A stretch of DNA of 64,000 nucleotides from contig JAHHIH010000003.1 of assembly GCA_019358835.1 (NCBI GenBank), positions 186,001-250,000 of the forward strand. The letters run 5' to 3'. The stretch is from Tildeniella torsiva UHER 1998/13D. Its GTDB lineage: Bacteria; Cyanobacteriota; Cyanobacteriia; Phormidesmidales; Phormidesmidaceae. The translations under genes and the position numbers were made by a program. The notes under the pieces are model-generated. The model was given only the letters and a program-made list of their open reading frames with translations, had not been told where the DNA came from and did no database searches. Within the stretch, counting starts at the first letter, position 1. Each line of letters opens with the position of its first letter. Shown one piece after another: positions 1 through 10,310 of this stretch.

Positions 1-594
1 AAGGTTGTTTTGCACCCCCTGAGTGGGGCGATTGGGGTCGTCAGGCAGGTATCGCTTGGGCAGTGGTAGGGTGGCGATCGCCTGGCCCGTCTCGCGGTCA
101 AACTCGCCAATAAAGGGTGGCACATTTTGACTAACATCTCCCTCACTGGCAATGAACAGCGTGTCGCGGGGCGATAGGGCAATGCCTTCGGGGTCGATGC
201 AGCCCTGGGGATAGGGGTTGTCCTCGGCATTGAGCAGAGGGGTAAAGGCCTCGAGGGTGACGCTGTCAAACTTGGGCGGGCCGCTGCGCTTGAGGGTAAT
301 GGCCAGGGTATAAAACCGGGCGGAACCAAACCGGCCCCGGTCGTCGGAGAGGGCGTAGAGTCGGTCGCGGGGACGATCGTAGGCCAGGGCCGACAGCCCA
401 CCTACCGTAGTGCCCTCAAACTCTTGGGGCGGCAGGGTATACACATCTAGCAACTCAGCGGTGAGGGGCAGAAACAGCCGGTCTTCGGCCTTGATCTGAG
501 GTATGGCACAGCTGGTTAGCGCCAGCACAAGCAGGAGGAGGAGCGATCGCCGCCGCCCAATTCGCCGTAGCATCCGGCCCATCCACTCTGCCAT
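1..594 (-). CDS. Phytase-like (esterase-like) lipoprotein, 3' end outside window
   Basis: Reading back from position 594 gives an open frame that runs off the left edge, so only about 198 N-terminal residues are seen. The start ATG at 594 follows a GAGGGGA ribosome site by about six bases. An Arg-rich N-terminus precedes a Leu-rich hydrophobic stretch ending in the lipobox LTSC, so a membrane-anchored exported lipoprotein is likely. The mature part contains GGLSALAYD, LYALSDDRG and DPEGIALS blocks, typical of the esterase-like-activity-of-phytase family (PF13449 type), which has a beta-propeller-like fold. The substrate is unknown, and true phytase activity is not established for the family in general. 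Confidence 0.82.
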   Translation of the reverse strand, partial: MAEWMGRMLRRIGRRRSLLLLLVLALTSCAIPQIKAEDRLFLPLTAELLDVYTLPPQEFEGTTVGGLSALAYDRPRDRLYALSDDRGRFGSARFYTLAITLKRSGPPKFDSVTLEAFTPLLNAEDNPYPQGCIDPEGIALSPRDTLFIASEGDVSQNVPPFIGEFDRETGQAIATLPLPKRYLPDDPNRPTQGVQNNL

Positions 595-755
595 CGACAA
601 TCCCCTCACCCATCAGCCAGCACCCTCTAGGATAGGCCAAGGGTGGGTTGACTAAACTACGGTTTTGCCAGCCCCTGGACGGTACAGTCCAGCCTTAGAA
701 ACCAGTCATATTGCCGGTAGTCAGCCCCTAGACGAACTCTCCATTTCATAGGGCC

Positions 756-800
756 GCCCAAAAAGCCGGGGTTCAAGCCATCGGGCGTTTTTTTATTTTT
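756..800 (+). terminator. Hairpin plus T-run, copy 1 of a repeated terminator-like element
   Basis: GCCC(A) at 756-760 pairs with the GGGC at 782-785 across a GC-rich loop and is followed by a run of seven T on the plus strand. A closely similar block, including the downstream TCTTCTATTTTC stretch, lies at 30818-30886. No plus-strand gene is seen just upstream, so the transcript it would end is unknown. It also lies directly downstream of the minus-strand gene ending at 839. Confidence 0.5.
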
Positions 801-838
801 CGCTCTTCTATTTTCCTTCTTTCACTGGATTTGCCTTA

Positions 839-2905
839 TTACCAAGTAAACTTCAGCCCCTGCTGGATCAAAAATTCTTGCAGAGCCGGCATTTGCCCGG
901 TCACCACCACCTGGGCCGGGGTCAGATCACTGGGTTTGGCATAGCGCACCAGCCAGCCAGCCGTCGCCCCTGCGGCCCCGCCGATGCTCCACTCGCCGTA
1001 GTGCACCCGCGTCACCCCGTTGACGATGTGGCTAGCAGCCACGCTCTTGCCGCCAATCAACACGTTGTCTACCCCCTGGGGCACCAGCGCCTCTAGGGGC
1101 ACTTGCAGCGGCCGCACCACAAATTCCTTAATGCTAGCCCCCGCCGCCTCGTAGGAGGGTCGCCACGATCGGTAGCGGCAGCCGTGGATATCAATGTCGT
1201 AGTGGGCCAGGGCCACGGCAGTTGCTCTAAAATCGCGGCCCCCAGTCATGTCTTCTCGCAGATCGGCTTCCACCGCCATAAAGCTGTCTTGACCATAGGC
1301 CGGGCGGCCCAGAATCCGGCGACCCTCACGAATATAGGGCACCATACTGAGGCCAGATTGAGTGCCCAGGGGTGACTCATCCCCTCGCAAAAACGTCAGC
1401 GACAGCTTGTTGGTACTCTCCTTTTCGATCAGCCACTCGGCAAACTGAAGCGCGTGAACTTCACCGTAGTTGAGCGATTCGGTGGATAGCCCCCCCAGCC
1501 AGTCCTGGCGCTGCCCCGACAGGCGAATATCCTCCTCGGTGAATACCAAAGGCGGATCCATAAAGTGCCAGTCGTTGCCCTTGTTCCAGTTGATCAGGGT
1601 AATTTCGCCGGGCTGGGTTCGATTGACGTTTGAGTTTCCCGCCCGCTGGCTGACAATACGGCGATAGTTGAATACGCTGCCAAAGTCAAAAAAGGGAAAT
1701 CCCTCCAGGTTAAATTCTTTGCGGTGCTCAGCCTTAGAGAGAGCAGGTTCTAGCTTTTGCAGCTCCTTGAGGCTCTCATTTTTGTCGTCGAGCGTAGCCA
1801 GCACAAAGGGATAGGTGTAGGCCTGGGTACAGTCGGGGTTATCCTTCGGCGGCGCATTGACTTCGCCGGTAAAGCCCTGACCGTCAGACCCTAACCGGTG
1901 GGGCAGGTTAGCCCAGCCCACCAGCTCACCTGTGTCGGTGGCGTCAATCACAATCATGGAGCGGTTCGGCGGCGGCTGTAGACGGATGGGAATTTTGTTA
2001 TACGCCTCATCGTCTGACCAGCCGTACCACCGCTCTAGCTCCTGGGAAAGCCGCCCCGTCGGCACATAGCCCGGATCGAGAGGAACGCGCCGCACGCCGT
2101 ACACCGCTGTCACATAGCGGCCCGAGGCATCAAAGGCTGCGCCCTTGAAGGCTGTAGAGGTGGCCCAGCGGCTCTCCGGGGCATTCTGAGCAGCGTCTCG
2201 CATCCACATTTCTGCGGCTGTAGCCCCGGCCCTGGGGGTAAAGCACAGTTCCCCAACCCAGCAGCTGTTGGTTCTCTCTACCGGTAACTGGGCCGGTAGC
2301 CCCGTCCAGGGAGGCAGGTAGACAGGCTGGCGCTTAATCAGATCTTTAAACGCCTCCCAGCTAGGGGAAAAATTGCGTCGCCACCGCATCGCCCGCGATT
2401 CGTCGATCGCCGCTACCCCCTGGGAGCTGATCTGCCCCCCTAGCCAAGGAGTTAGCTCAATCAGGCAGGTGGTAACGCCGGTTTTCATGGCCTGGGAGGC
2501 CGCCGAGACCCCGCCCAGGGTGCCGCCAATGACGACGACCTCGCAAGTCCAAACCTCTTCGGCCAAAGGCAATGGGTTGAGGGTAGGTCGCCCGTTGGCG
2601 GTTTGAATCTGACGAATACCGGTGGCGACCTCGGCTCGATTGACAATTTGCCCTACCGGACGCTGGCTAAATTCGAGGGGCTGACGCCAGTATTCGCTGG
2701 CACCGCGAAAAGCTACCAGCAGCAGTGTACTGCTGATCAGGGCCATCATCATCAACCGGGGTCTGCGGGCTCGCCGCCGCTTGCGCCTAGGCTGAGGCTT
2801 TGATGACACTGAACGATAGCGCGGGCGCTCTAGCATGGACAAGGGCGGCATACCTAGGGCATTGGTCGTCTGTGAGTGTAGCAACGAAATTGAGAAACGA
2901 CGCAA
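839..2905 (-). CDS. FAD-dependent oxidoreductase with N-terminal membrane anchor
   Basis: A 688-residue protein with a strongly basic N-terminus followed by one hydrophobic segment around residues 50-66, then a dinucleotide-binding block (CEVVVIGGTLGGVSAASQA, about residues 120-139) typical of FAD_oxidored (PF12831-type) enzymes. GGQISSQGV and DATDTGEL are further family landmarks, and the C-terminal NVLIGGKSVAAS plus GAAGATAGWL close the FAD domain. Substrate and partner are unknown. The longest frame starts at TTG; internal ATGs at 2851 and 2833 are equally plausible, and all keep the anchor. The catalytic part would lie outside the cytoplasm if the positive-inside rule holds. The gene is oriented head-to-head with the PPC-domain gene at 3095. 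Confidence 0.85.
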   Translation of the reverse strand: MRRFSISLLHSQTTNALGMPPLSMLERPRYRSVSSKPQPRRKRRRARRPRLMMMALISSTLLLVAFRGASEYWRQPLEFSQRPVGQIVNRAEVATGIRQIQTANGRPTLNPLPLAEEVWTCEVVVIGGTLGGVSAASQAMKTGVTTCLIELTPWLGGQISSQGVAAIDESRAMRWRRNFSPSWEAFKDLIKRQPVYLPPWTGLPAQLPVERTNSCWVGELCFTPRAGATAAEMWMRDAAQNAPESRWATSTAFKGAAFDASGRYVTAVYGVRRVPLDPGYVPTGRLSQELERWYGWSDDEAYNKIPIRLQPPPNRSMIVIDATDTGELVGWANLPHRLGSDGQGFTGEVNAPPKDNPDCTQAYTYPFVLATLDDKNESLKELQKLEPALSKAEHRKEFNLEGFPFFDFGSVFNYRRIVSQRAGNSNVNRTQPGEITLINWNKGNDWHFMDPPLVFTEEDIRLSGQRQDWLGGLSTESLNYGEVHALQFAEWLIEKESTNKLSLTFLRGDESPLGTQSGLSMVPYIREGRRILGRPAYGQDSFMAVEADLREDMTGGRDFRATAVALAHYDIDIHGCRYRSWRPSYEAAGASIKEFVVRPLQVPLEALVPQGVDNVLIGGKSVAASHIVNGVTRVHYGEWSIGGAAGATAGWLVRYAKPSDLTPAQVVVTGQMPALQEFLIQQGLKFTW

Positions 2906-3094
2906 CCAAAACCGCAGCTTGCTGAGTCCCCAACCCGCAGGCTTACAGAGTGTTCAATGGCAGGGCGACCTTAACCCCTGAGGGGTGACTATATGTAGAC
3001 TCTTTTAGTTCTCGAAGTAACCCAAAAATTTAGGCCATAATGGGCACGATCTCGTGTCTTTGGGCAATTTTGTCTCTTATTTTTTCCACAATCT

Positions 3095-3544
3095 ATGCAA
3101 TTTCACCTTCGGCTACAGCGCAACCTGCTGCTTCCTCTGGCATTGACTACTCTGGCGCTGACTTCGCTGCCAGCCAAGGCGCAGACTACGGTTTATTCGC
3201 CCATTCCGTTACCGGCCTCGCGAGAAGTTAATGATGCCCTGAGCGATCGCGACATCCCCACCGGTACCGGTGGGTTTGCCCGCGACTACACGGTCACTCT
3301 AGAAGCTGGAGACCAAGTAGCGGTCGATGTCACCTCTGAAGAGTTTGACACCTTGGTCATTTTGATGAACAAGGATGGTGTCACCGTGGGCGAAAACGAC
3401 GACGGCCCCGACGGCACCACCAACTCTTTACTGTTTGCCCGCATTGGCGAGTCAGGCACCTACACGGTGCGGGTGAGCGCCTACGCTGGGCAAGGAGCGG
3501 GGAATTTTTATCTCAAGGTGGCCCGCCTGCGAGAGGTTCAATAG
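3095..3544 (+). CDS. Secreted pre-peptidase C-terminal (PPC) domain protein
   Basis: A 149-residue protein with a classical signal peptide (basic N-terminus, Leu-rich core, likely cleavage after AKA near residue 29). The rest is essentially one PPC domain: YTVTLEAGDQVAVDVTS, FDTLVILMNKDG and GTYTVRVSAYAGQGAGNFYL form the beta-sandwich pattern. PPC domains usually follow secreted peptidases, but here the domain stands alone, so a binding or structural role in the periplasm or outside the cell is likelier than catalysis. The promoter would share the 190 bp divergent spacer with the FAD oxidoreductase gene. Confidence 0.85.
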   Translation: MQFHLRLQRNLLLPLALTTLALTSLPAKAQTTVYSPIPLPASREVNDALSDRDIPTGTGGFARDYTVTLEAGDQVAVDVTSEEFDTLVILMNKDGVTVGENDDGPDGTTNSLLFARIGESGTYTVRVSAYAGQGAGNFYLKVARLREVQ

Positions 3545-3628
3545 AGAACGGCAGCATTTTTTTCCATAGCCTTGTCAGGGGTGACGTTAGCTTGCTATCT
3601 TAAGTGAGCGCTGAAATTCGCACCCCTA

Positions 3629-3701
<73 letters not shown>

Positions 3702-3784
3702 TCATTCTAGCCTTCGAGAACCAATAATTTATTCTGATATGTTGCCATGTGAAGCAACTAAGCAGCGGCCCTATCTGCGGTCTA

Positions 3785-3808
3785 GGCCCCTTCTCTGATG
3801 GGGCTTTC
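3785..3808 (+). terminator. Weak intrinsic terminator downstream of tRNA-Phe
   Basis: GCCCC (3786-3790) pairs with GGGGC (3800-3804), followed by only three T. It lies about 85 bases after the tRNA. A second small hairpin (GTTGC/GCAAC, about 3740-3758) precedes it. The short T-run makes the call uncertain. Confidence 0.35.
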
Positions 3809-3924
3809 GCCGTCTTTGGTCGTTTATCCTCATGTCACATCTAAGCCCTAAGCCGCAATTTAGCGGTGGAGGCCAATACTATGCGGCCCCTTGAACCGAT
3901 TCAGGCTGCATTGTTTAGGCAAAC

Positions 3925-4198
3925 CCCAGGCGGCGTGGGAGAAACTGCGATTCGCAAAGCGTTTGGAAACTGACTCGGAACGAATATCCGTTCCGGAATC
4001 GCAGACCATCTGCCCGGCCAAGTTAAAACCATGGGCGAGAGCACGCAGCGCGGCTCTGCGTACCCGACCCCCGGTGCGTGCTCTCGCCCGGCACCCCTGT
4101 CCCCATCGTGGGCCAGTAGGGCAATACCGTTCTGGCTCTAGCCGGTGGGGACAGAACCCAGGGTGCTTTAGCGGTAACTGGGCTGAGGACGCCTAGGG
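3925..4198 (+). ncRNA. Candidate structured RNA with closing stem and three hairpin domains; family not recognised
   Basis: No convincing protein is coded between 3702 and 4357. Nested complementarity is visible instead. A 9-bp stem (3945-3953 with 3996-4004) encloses a 7-bp stem (3976-3982 with 3989-3995). A perfect 15-bp stem lies at 4033-4047 with 4075-4089. A long interrupted stem pairs 4091-4096 with 4161-4166 and 4097-4105 with 4146-4154, with an inner GCCAG/CTGGC helix. CCCAGGCG (3925-3932) can pair with CGCCT-A-GGG (4190-4198), closing the whole unit. It lacks the landmarks I know for RNase P RNA, tmRNA, SRP RNA and cobalamin riboswitches. The strand is uncertain, because stems pair on either strand. 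A mobile inverted-repeat element is the main alternative. Confidence 0.45.
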
Positions 4199-4357
4199 CC
4201 TGTGGCACTGGCCTTGTACTTGCTGCGGCTGACACTACCCAGCCAGAATCAGCCTTTCCCTGCCCTAGGTTTCGGGTTGCTCAGCCCACTTCGCTTTCCT
4301 GTCACATCCCATCTGCAAAGCTCACTTTATGGAGTGGAGACTGCACTGTAGATCGCC

Positions 4358-4618
4358 ATGTTCTATGCCCAGAGGAACCCCATCATGCAACGCCCCCGTA
4401 GCCAAACCCAACTGCTGGTGATTACCTTTAAGCTCGTCAAGTATTTCTTGCTGGGGCTGGCAGGCTGCACCCTTGCATACCTCGCGGCGGTAGTGCTCGA
4501 CCTGTCTGTTGTCGCTAGTGCGATCGTGTTTTTTCTAGAGCAGGTTTTAGCGCGATCGCTAGCTTTGCTGGGCTGCCTGTGGGCGATCGCCGTCATCAAC
4601 GAGTCGGCCCGCTCCTAA
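4358..4618 (+). CDS. Small membrane protein, function unknown
   Basis: An 86-residue frame with two hydrophobic stretches (about residues 27-50 and 52-80) and a basic N-terminus. A second in-frame ATG at 4385 would give 77 residues and keeps both segments. HIP1 octamers fall inside the frame, as in the neighbouring real genes. No family is recognised. It lies 76 bp upstream of the hydrolase gene on the same strand and could share its transcript. The reverse strand is also open here but encodes a less protein-like sequence. Confidence 0.5.
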   Translation: MFYAQRNPIMQRPRSQTQLLVITFKLVKYFLLGLAGCTLAYLAAVVLDLSVVASAIVFFLEQVLARSLALLGCLWAIAVINESARS

Positions 4619-4694
4619 CCCTGGCTGAAACCCACCTTTTTCGCTAACGTTAAGGAGTATTAAGCCAGTCTGAATTTTCCTAAGAGGCATCGCC

Positions 4695-5606
4695 GTGACC
4701 ACTGTTTTGGCTACCCCTGCGACTAAAACCTGGCAATGGCAGGGGTTTTCCATTCGCTACCAGCGTATTGGCGATACGGGTGCCCCGGTGCTGTGCATCC
4801 ATGGATTTGGAGCCTCTAGCGATCACTGGCGTAAAAATCTGCCTGCCTATGGCGAAAATTTTCAGGCCTATGCGATCGACCTGCTTGGCTTTGGCCTTTC
4901 CGATAAACCCACACCTAACCAGCCCCTGGCCTATACCTTCGAGACCTGGGGGCAGCAAATTGTAGACTTTTGCCGCGAGGTGATTGGCCAGCCCGCCTAC
5001 CTGGTAGCCAACTCCATCGGCTGCATCGTAGCGCTCCAGGCCGCTGTGGATGGCTCTGAGTGGGTCAAGGGTGTGGTGATGCTCAACTGCTCTATCCGTC
5101 TGCTGCACGAGCGCCGTCGGGCCGAAATTCCCTGGCACCAGCGCCTCAGCACTCCCATCGTGCAAAGTATTCTGGGCTATCCCCAGGTCGGGCGCTTCTT
5201 CTTCTCCCGCATTGCCCAGCGCAAGGTGATTCGCAATCTGCTGGGTCAGGCCTACCGTCGCCCTGAGGCCATCACCGATGAGCTGGTTGAGGCCATTCTC
5301 AACCCGGCCCTCACCGTTGGGGCTGCCGATGTGTTCCTGGCCTTTGTGCGCTACTCCCAAGGCCCCCTGCCCGAAGATCTGCTGCCCCAGGTGCAGTGCC
5401 CCGTGTGGATTATCTGGGGCCAAGACGACCCCTGGGAGCCGGTGGCCATGGGTCGTGGCCTGGCACACTATCCAGCCGTTCAGGCGATGGAAGAACTTCC
5501 CGGCGTGGGCCACTGCCCCCAAGACGAAGCCCCCGAGCTGGTCAATCCCCTGGTGCTAGGGTGGTTAGCAGAGGCTGAATCATCCTCGGGAATAGAACAC
5601 AGCTAA
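4695..5606 (+). CDS. Alpha/beta hydrolase
   Basis: A 303-residue soluble alpha/beta-hydrolase-fold protein. It has the oxyanion-hole motif CIHGFGAS (about 34-41), DLLGFGLSDKP (62-72), a nucleophile elbow with Ser107 in VANSIGC, an acid in WGQDDPW (Asp244 or 245) and catalytic His273 in GVGHCPQDE. The ANS rather than GHS elbow and overall layout resemble the cyanobacterial/plastid hydrolase group that includes pheophytinase-like proteins, but the substrate cannot be read from sequence. The start is GTG at 4695, supported by AAGAGG seven bases upstream. Confidence 0.88.
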   Translation: MTTVLATPATKTWQWQGFSIRYQRIGDTGAPVLCIHGFGASSDHWRKNLPAYGENFQAYAIDLLGFGLSDKPTPNQPLAYTFETWGQQIVDFCREVIGQPAYLVANSIGCIVALQAAVDGSEWVKGVVMLNCSIRLLHERRRAEIPWHQRLSTPIVQSILGYPQVGRFFFSRIAQRKVIRNLLGQAYRRPEAITDELVEAILNPALTVGAADVFLAFVRYSQGPLPEDLLPQVQCPVWIIWGQDDPWEPVAMGRGLAHYPAVQAMEELPGVGHCPQDEAPELVNPLVLGWLAEAESSSGIEHS

Positions 5607-5878
5607 CCACCCTACCGATGGTGCTGAAATCCCTGCGCAGCTTCGGCAGGGGCAGTGCTCACCGCGCTGTCACCAAACTTGAAATAGTTATGGATCTGAG
5701 GCCGGTTCTGGTGCTCAGCTTTGTTTCATTTCTGCCTCATTTCTAAAGTGTCTCTAAAGGTTGGCCATCGATCGCAGTCTGCCTTCTTACCATGGAGACA
5801 GCCTGTAGACAAGAACACTAGAGGATTGTCGCCCTCGCTAGACGCCACAGCCCTATCCCACAAGCAAGGAATCCTACG

Positions 5879-6934
5879 ATGGCCGACTACCAACCCGCCG
5901 ACTCTGCCTTTGCCCTCGATCGCGACTGCACCACCCTCTCTCGCCACGTCCTCGAACAGCTCCACAGCTTTGGCCCCGAGGCCCAAGACCTCAGCGCTCT
6001 GATGAACCGCATTGCCCTGGCCGGGAAGATCATTGCCCGCCACCTCAGCCGTGCTGGGCTAATGGAGTCGGCCCTGGGCTTTACGGGCGACATCAACGTC
6101 CAGGGCGAAGCCGTCAAGAAGATGGATATCTACGCCAACGACGTATTTATTTCGGTCTTTAAGCAGAGCGGCCTGGTCTGCCGCCTGGCTTCCGAAGAGA
6201 TGGACACACCCTACTATATTCCCGAAAACTGCCCGATTGGCCGCTATACCCTGCTCTACGACCCCATCGACGGATCATCTAACGTCGATATCAACCTCAA
6301 CGTTGGCTCGATCTTCTCCATTCGCCGTCAGCAGGGCGACGACCTCGACCAAACCGGCCTCGACCTGCTGCAAGACGGCCGCCAGCAGCTGGCGGCGGGC
6401 TACATTCTCTACGGCCCCAGCACTGTGCTGGTGTACTCCATTGGGCGCGGGGTCCATGCCTTTGTGCTCGACCCCAGCCTGGGTGAGTTCATTCTGGCCA
6501 CCGAGAATATTCAAGTGCCAGCCCACGGCCCCACTTACAGCGTCAACGAGGGCAACTTTTGGCAGTGGGAAGACGCCATTCGCGACTTTACCCGCTATGT
6601 GCACCGCCACGATGGCTACTCAGCGCGCTATACCGGGGCGCTGGTGGCTGACTTCCACCGCATTCTTACCCAGGGGGGGGTATTTCTCTACCCCGGCACC
6701 ACCAAAAAGCCCGAGGGCAAGCTGCGGCTGCTCTACGAGACGGCCCCCCTGGCCTTTTTGATTGAGCAGGCCGGTGGCCGGGCCAGCACCGGCACCGAAG
6801 ACATTATGGGGGTGGTGCCCGGCGAGATTCACCAGCGCACGCCCTTTTTGGTGGGCAGCCGCGACGATGTGGCCCTGGTAGAGTCGTTCATTCAAGACCA
6901 CAGCCGCCGCCAGAGCACCCTGCTGACCAATTGA
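5879..6934 (+). CDS. fbp: Fructose-1,6-bisphosphatase, class I
   Basis: A 351-residue enzyme that hydrolyses fructose 1,6-bisphosphate to fructose 6-phosphate in gluconeogenesis and carbon fixation. The metal/substrate motif [10 protein letters not shown] is at residues 128-137, the SEEMD metal-ligand segment at 105-109, and the late motif [21 protein letters not shown] is intact. Length matches class I enzymes. It opens the fbp-zwf-opcA block conserved in many cyanobacteria. The transaldolase gene that often sits between fbp and zwf is absent; a 324 bp spacer lies there instead. The spacer suggests zwf can be transcribed separately. Confidence 0.96.
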   Translation: MADYQPADSAFALDRDCTTLSRHVLEQLHSFGPEAQDLSALMNRIALAGKIIARHLSRAGLMESALGFTGDINVQGEAVKKMDIYANDVFISVFKQSGLVCRLASEEMDTPYYIPENCPIGRYTLLYDPIDGSSNVDINLNVGSIFSIRRQQGDDLDQTGLDLLQDGRQQLAAGYILYGPSTVLVYSIGRGVHAFVLDPSLGEFILATENIQVPAHGPTYSVNEGNFWQWEDAIRDFTRYVHRHDGYSARYTGALVADFHRILTQGGVFLYPGTTKKPEGKLRLLYETAPLAFLIEQAGGRASTGTEDIMGVVPGEIHQRTPFLVGSRDDVALVESFIQDHSRRQSTLLTN

Positions 6935-7130
6935 GTGGGGCAAAGGCGTTGGCGTTCGTGAAGCGTTCAGCAGAAAAGCCTCTCTGGATGAGAATCGCCC
7001 CGTCCCTTTAAACCCAACTTAAACTGGTTAGGTCAAGCTAAACCGGTAGCCTGGGCTACGCCCTGAGACCTCGATCAGTTGCATTGAATACCGTTTTCAG
7101 CGGGTTAATTAAGACCGTCTATAGTCTCAT

Positions 7131-7147
7131 CAGATTTGTAAAATCTG
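7131..7147. promoter_or_regulatory. Perfect 17-bp palindrome upstream of zwf
   Basis: CAGATTT-GTA-AAATCTG is an exact dyad (7-bp arms, 3-bp centre) 112 bp before the zwf start in an AT-rich part of the fbp-zwf spacer. It could be an operator in the zwf promoter region. The binding protein is unknown, and the site does not match the NtcA consensus. Confidence 0.35.
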
Positions 7148-7258
7148 CTGTCAATATAGATTTCGATTTCTGTTATCTGTAGATTGCTGCTGCGATCGCC
7201 AATTCAGCCCATACCAGCCTTGTCAGTGCGTCGTTACTAACGTTTACTCCCCACGCTT

Positions 7259-8788
<1,530 letters not shown>

Positions 8789-8791
8789 CTA

Positions 8792-8880
8792 AGTTTTGAA
8801 TTTTAAGGTTTGAGTTTTGAATTAAGGCTCAATTTCCCTATTCAAAACTCAAAACCAAGCACTTAAAACTAAAAACTCCC
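8792..8880. repeat. Heptanucleotide inverted repeat between zwf and opcA
   Basis: TTTTGAA/TTTTGAG-type units (8793-8823) face their complements TTCAAAA/CTCAAAA (8840-8877). The same composition recurs at 16438-16498 and 43823-43897, each just downstream of one gene and upstream of another. The arms can fold into a long AT-rich hairpin. Confidence 0.75.
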
Positions 8881-8906
8881 AACTCCCCTTTACCCCTAAC
8901 CTTCCT

Positions 8907-10241
8907 ATGACTACGACTCCCATCGTTGCTCTACAAAAGCCCAAAGATATTTCTCTAGATGAAATCGAATCAGAGCTACACAATATTTGGCGCCAGCAAG
9001 ACTCGGGGATGGCCGCCCCCATGGCGACCCGGGCCACCACCTTCACCATGGTGATCTACGAACCCGAAGAGGTGCAGCAGATTTTGGCAGCGCTGGGTTT
9101 TTATACCGGCTTCATCGACAGTAACCACGGCAACCAGACCCGCGAGGCCATTCGCCAGGCCCAGATGGCTTACGATCTGAGGGTTACGGGCCGGGTTGAT
9201 CCCCCCACCCTGGCTCGATTGCGTCAGGAGTACGCCCGGCTTTCTGAGGCTCAAAAACAGTATCCCAACCTCGATCAGCGGGGATTTAGCCTGAGCGAAT
9301 CGATTTCGGCCCACAATCCCTGTCGCATCATCAGTCTTTGCCCCACGTTTGGAGAAGACACCGGGGTCACGGCCCAGGTCTCGGTGTACTGCCCGGTGCA
9401 AAAAAAAGGGACTGGCAATTTGGTGTGCTGTGAGTACATCAACCTGCGCGGCACCAAGGCCGCCCTGGGCCGAGTTAGCGACCTGATTGCCTCGTTGATT
9501 TTGCCGGAGCTGCCCAAGTTTGTCTGGTGGAAGGCCACCCCCAGCCCCGAGCAGCTGATCTTTCAAAACCTGGCGAAGTCGAGCAACTGCATTATTGTTG
9601 ACTCGAGCTACTTCAGCGATGCCGAGGCCGAGCTGCAAAAGATGCAGGCGCTGATCGAAGCGAGTACCTACATTGCCGACCTCAACTGGCACCGTCTGGC
9701 ACCGTGGCAGGAGCTGACCGCCGCCGCCTTTGACCCCCCTGAGCGGCGCGAGTCGCTGGTGGATGTAGACCTCATCAGCATTGACTACGAGCAAGGCAAT
9801 GCGGCCCAGGCGCTGCTGTACCTGGGCTGGTTTGCCAGCCGCCTGGGCTGGCAGCCGATCAATTACGTCGAAGAAGGCGGCGTTTACAACATCAAGAAAA
9901 TTCATTTCAAAGGCACCAACGGTCTAGACATTGAGGCAGAGCTGGCGGGCATTCCAGTGGCAGACTCCGGGGAAGTGGTGGGCGACCTAACTGGGCTACG
10001 GCTGGCCTCCACCGACAAAAACGCCAACTGCTGCACGATTTTGTGCTCTGAGACCACTGGCTGCATGCGCATGGAGGCCGGGGGCGGTGCCCAGGCCTGT
10101 CAGGTGGAGCAGGTCACGGCGCTGTCTGACCAGAAGGCTGACTTTATGCTGGGGCAGCAGCTCCAGCGCTGGGGCGAGGATGTGCTCTACGAAGAGAGCC
10201 TGGCCATGGTGGCGAAGATCATGACCCTGCTGGGGAGATAA
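8907..10241 (+). CDS. opcA: Glucose-6-phosphate dehydrogenase assembly/activator protein OpcA
   Basis: A 444-residue protein of the OpcA family, which binds G6PDH and sets its oligomeric and redox-dependent activity in cyanobacteria. Residues 1-50 and about 130-440 carry the OpcA core (TRATTFTMVIYE, NPCRIISLCP, LPKFVWWKATP, LNWHRLAPWQELTAAAFD). Residues about 55-108 (VQQILAALGFYTGFIDSNHG onward to TLARLRQEY) look like a peptidoglycan-binding-1-type three-helix insert. Cysteines are frequent (for example the CC near residue 371), fitting redox regulation. It is placed directly after zwf, as is usual in cyanobacteria. Confidence 0.95.
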   Translation: MTTTPIVALQKPKDISLDEIESELHNIWRQQDSGMAAPMATRATTFTMVIYEPEEVQQILAALGFYTGFIDSNHGNQTREAIRQAQMAYDLRVTGRVDPPTLARLRQEYARLSEAQKQYPNLDQRGFSLSESISAHNPCRIISLCPTFGEDTGVTAQVSVYCPVQKKGTGNLVCCEYINLRGTKAALGRVSDLIASLILPELPKFVWWKATPSPEQLIFQNLAKSSNCIIVDSSYFSDAEAELQKMQALIEASTYIADLNWHRLAPWQELTAAAFDPPERRESLVDVDLISIDYEQGNAAQALLYLGWFASRLGWQPINYVEEGGVYNIKKIHFKGTNGLDIEAELAGIPVADSGEVVGDLTGLRLASTDKNANCCTILCSETTGCMRMEAGGGAQACQVEQVTALSDQKADFMLGQQLQRWGEDVLYEESLAMVAKIMTLLGR

Positions 10242-10310
10242 GGGTAGAGGACTGGGGCGAGGGTGGGCTAAATCCATTACAGTGACATCCATGGCGTTGG
10301 AGTTGGGTTG

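Noticed and set aside
455..640. 61-residue minus-strand frame near the left edge
   Set aside because: It lies in another frame of the phytase-like lipoprotein gene, which has the correct signal sequence and lipobox.
3891..4196. 101-residue plus-strand frame across the structured region
   Set aside because: Arg/Pro-rich translation driven by GC hairpins; the DNA is better explained as structured RNA or a repeat.
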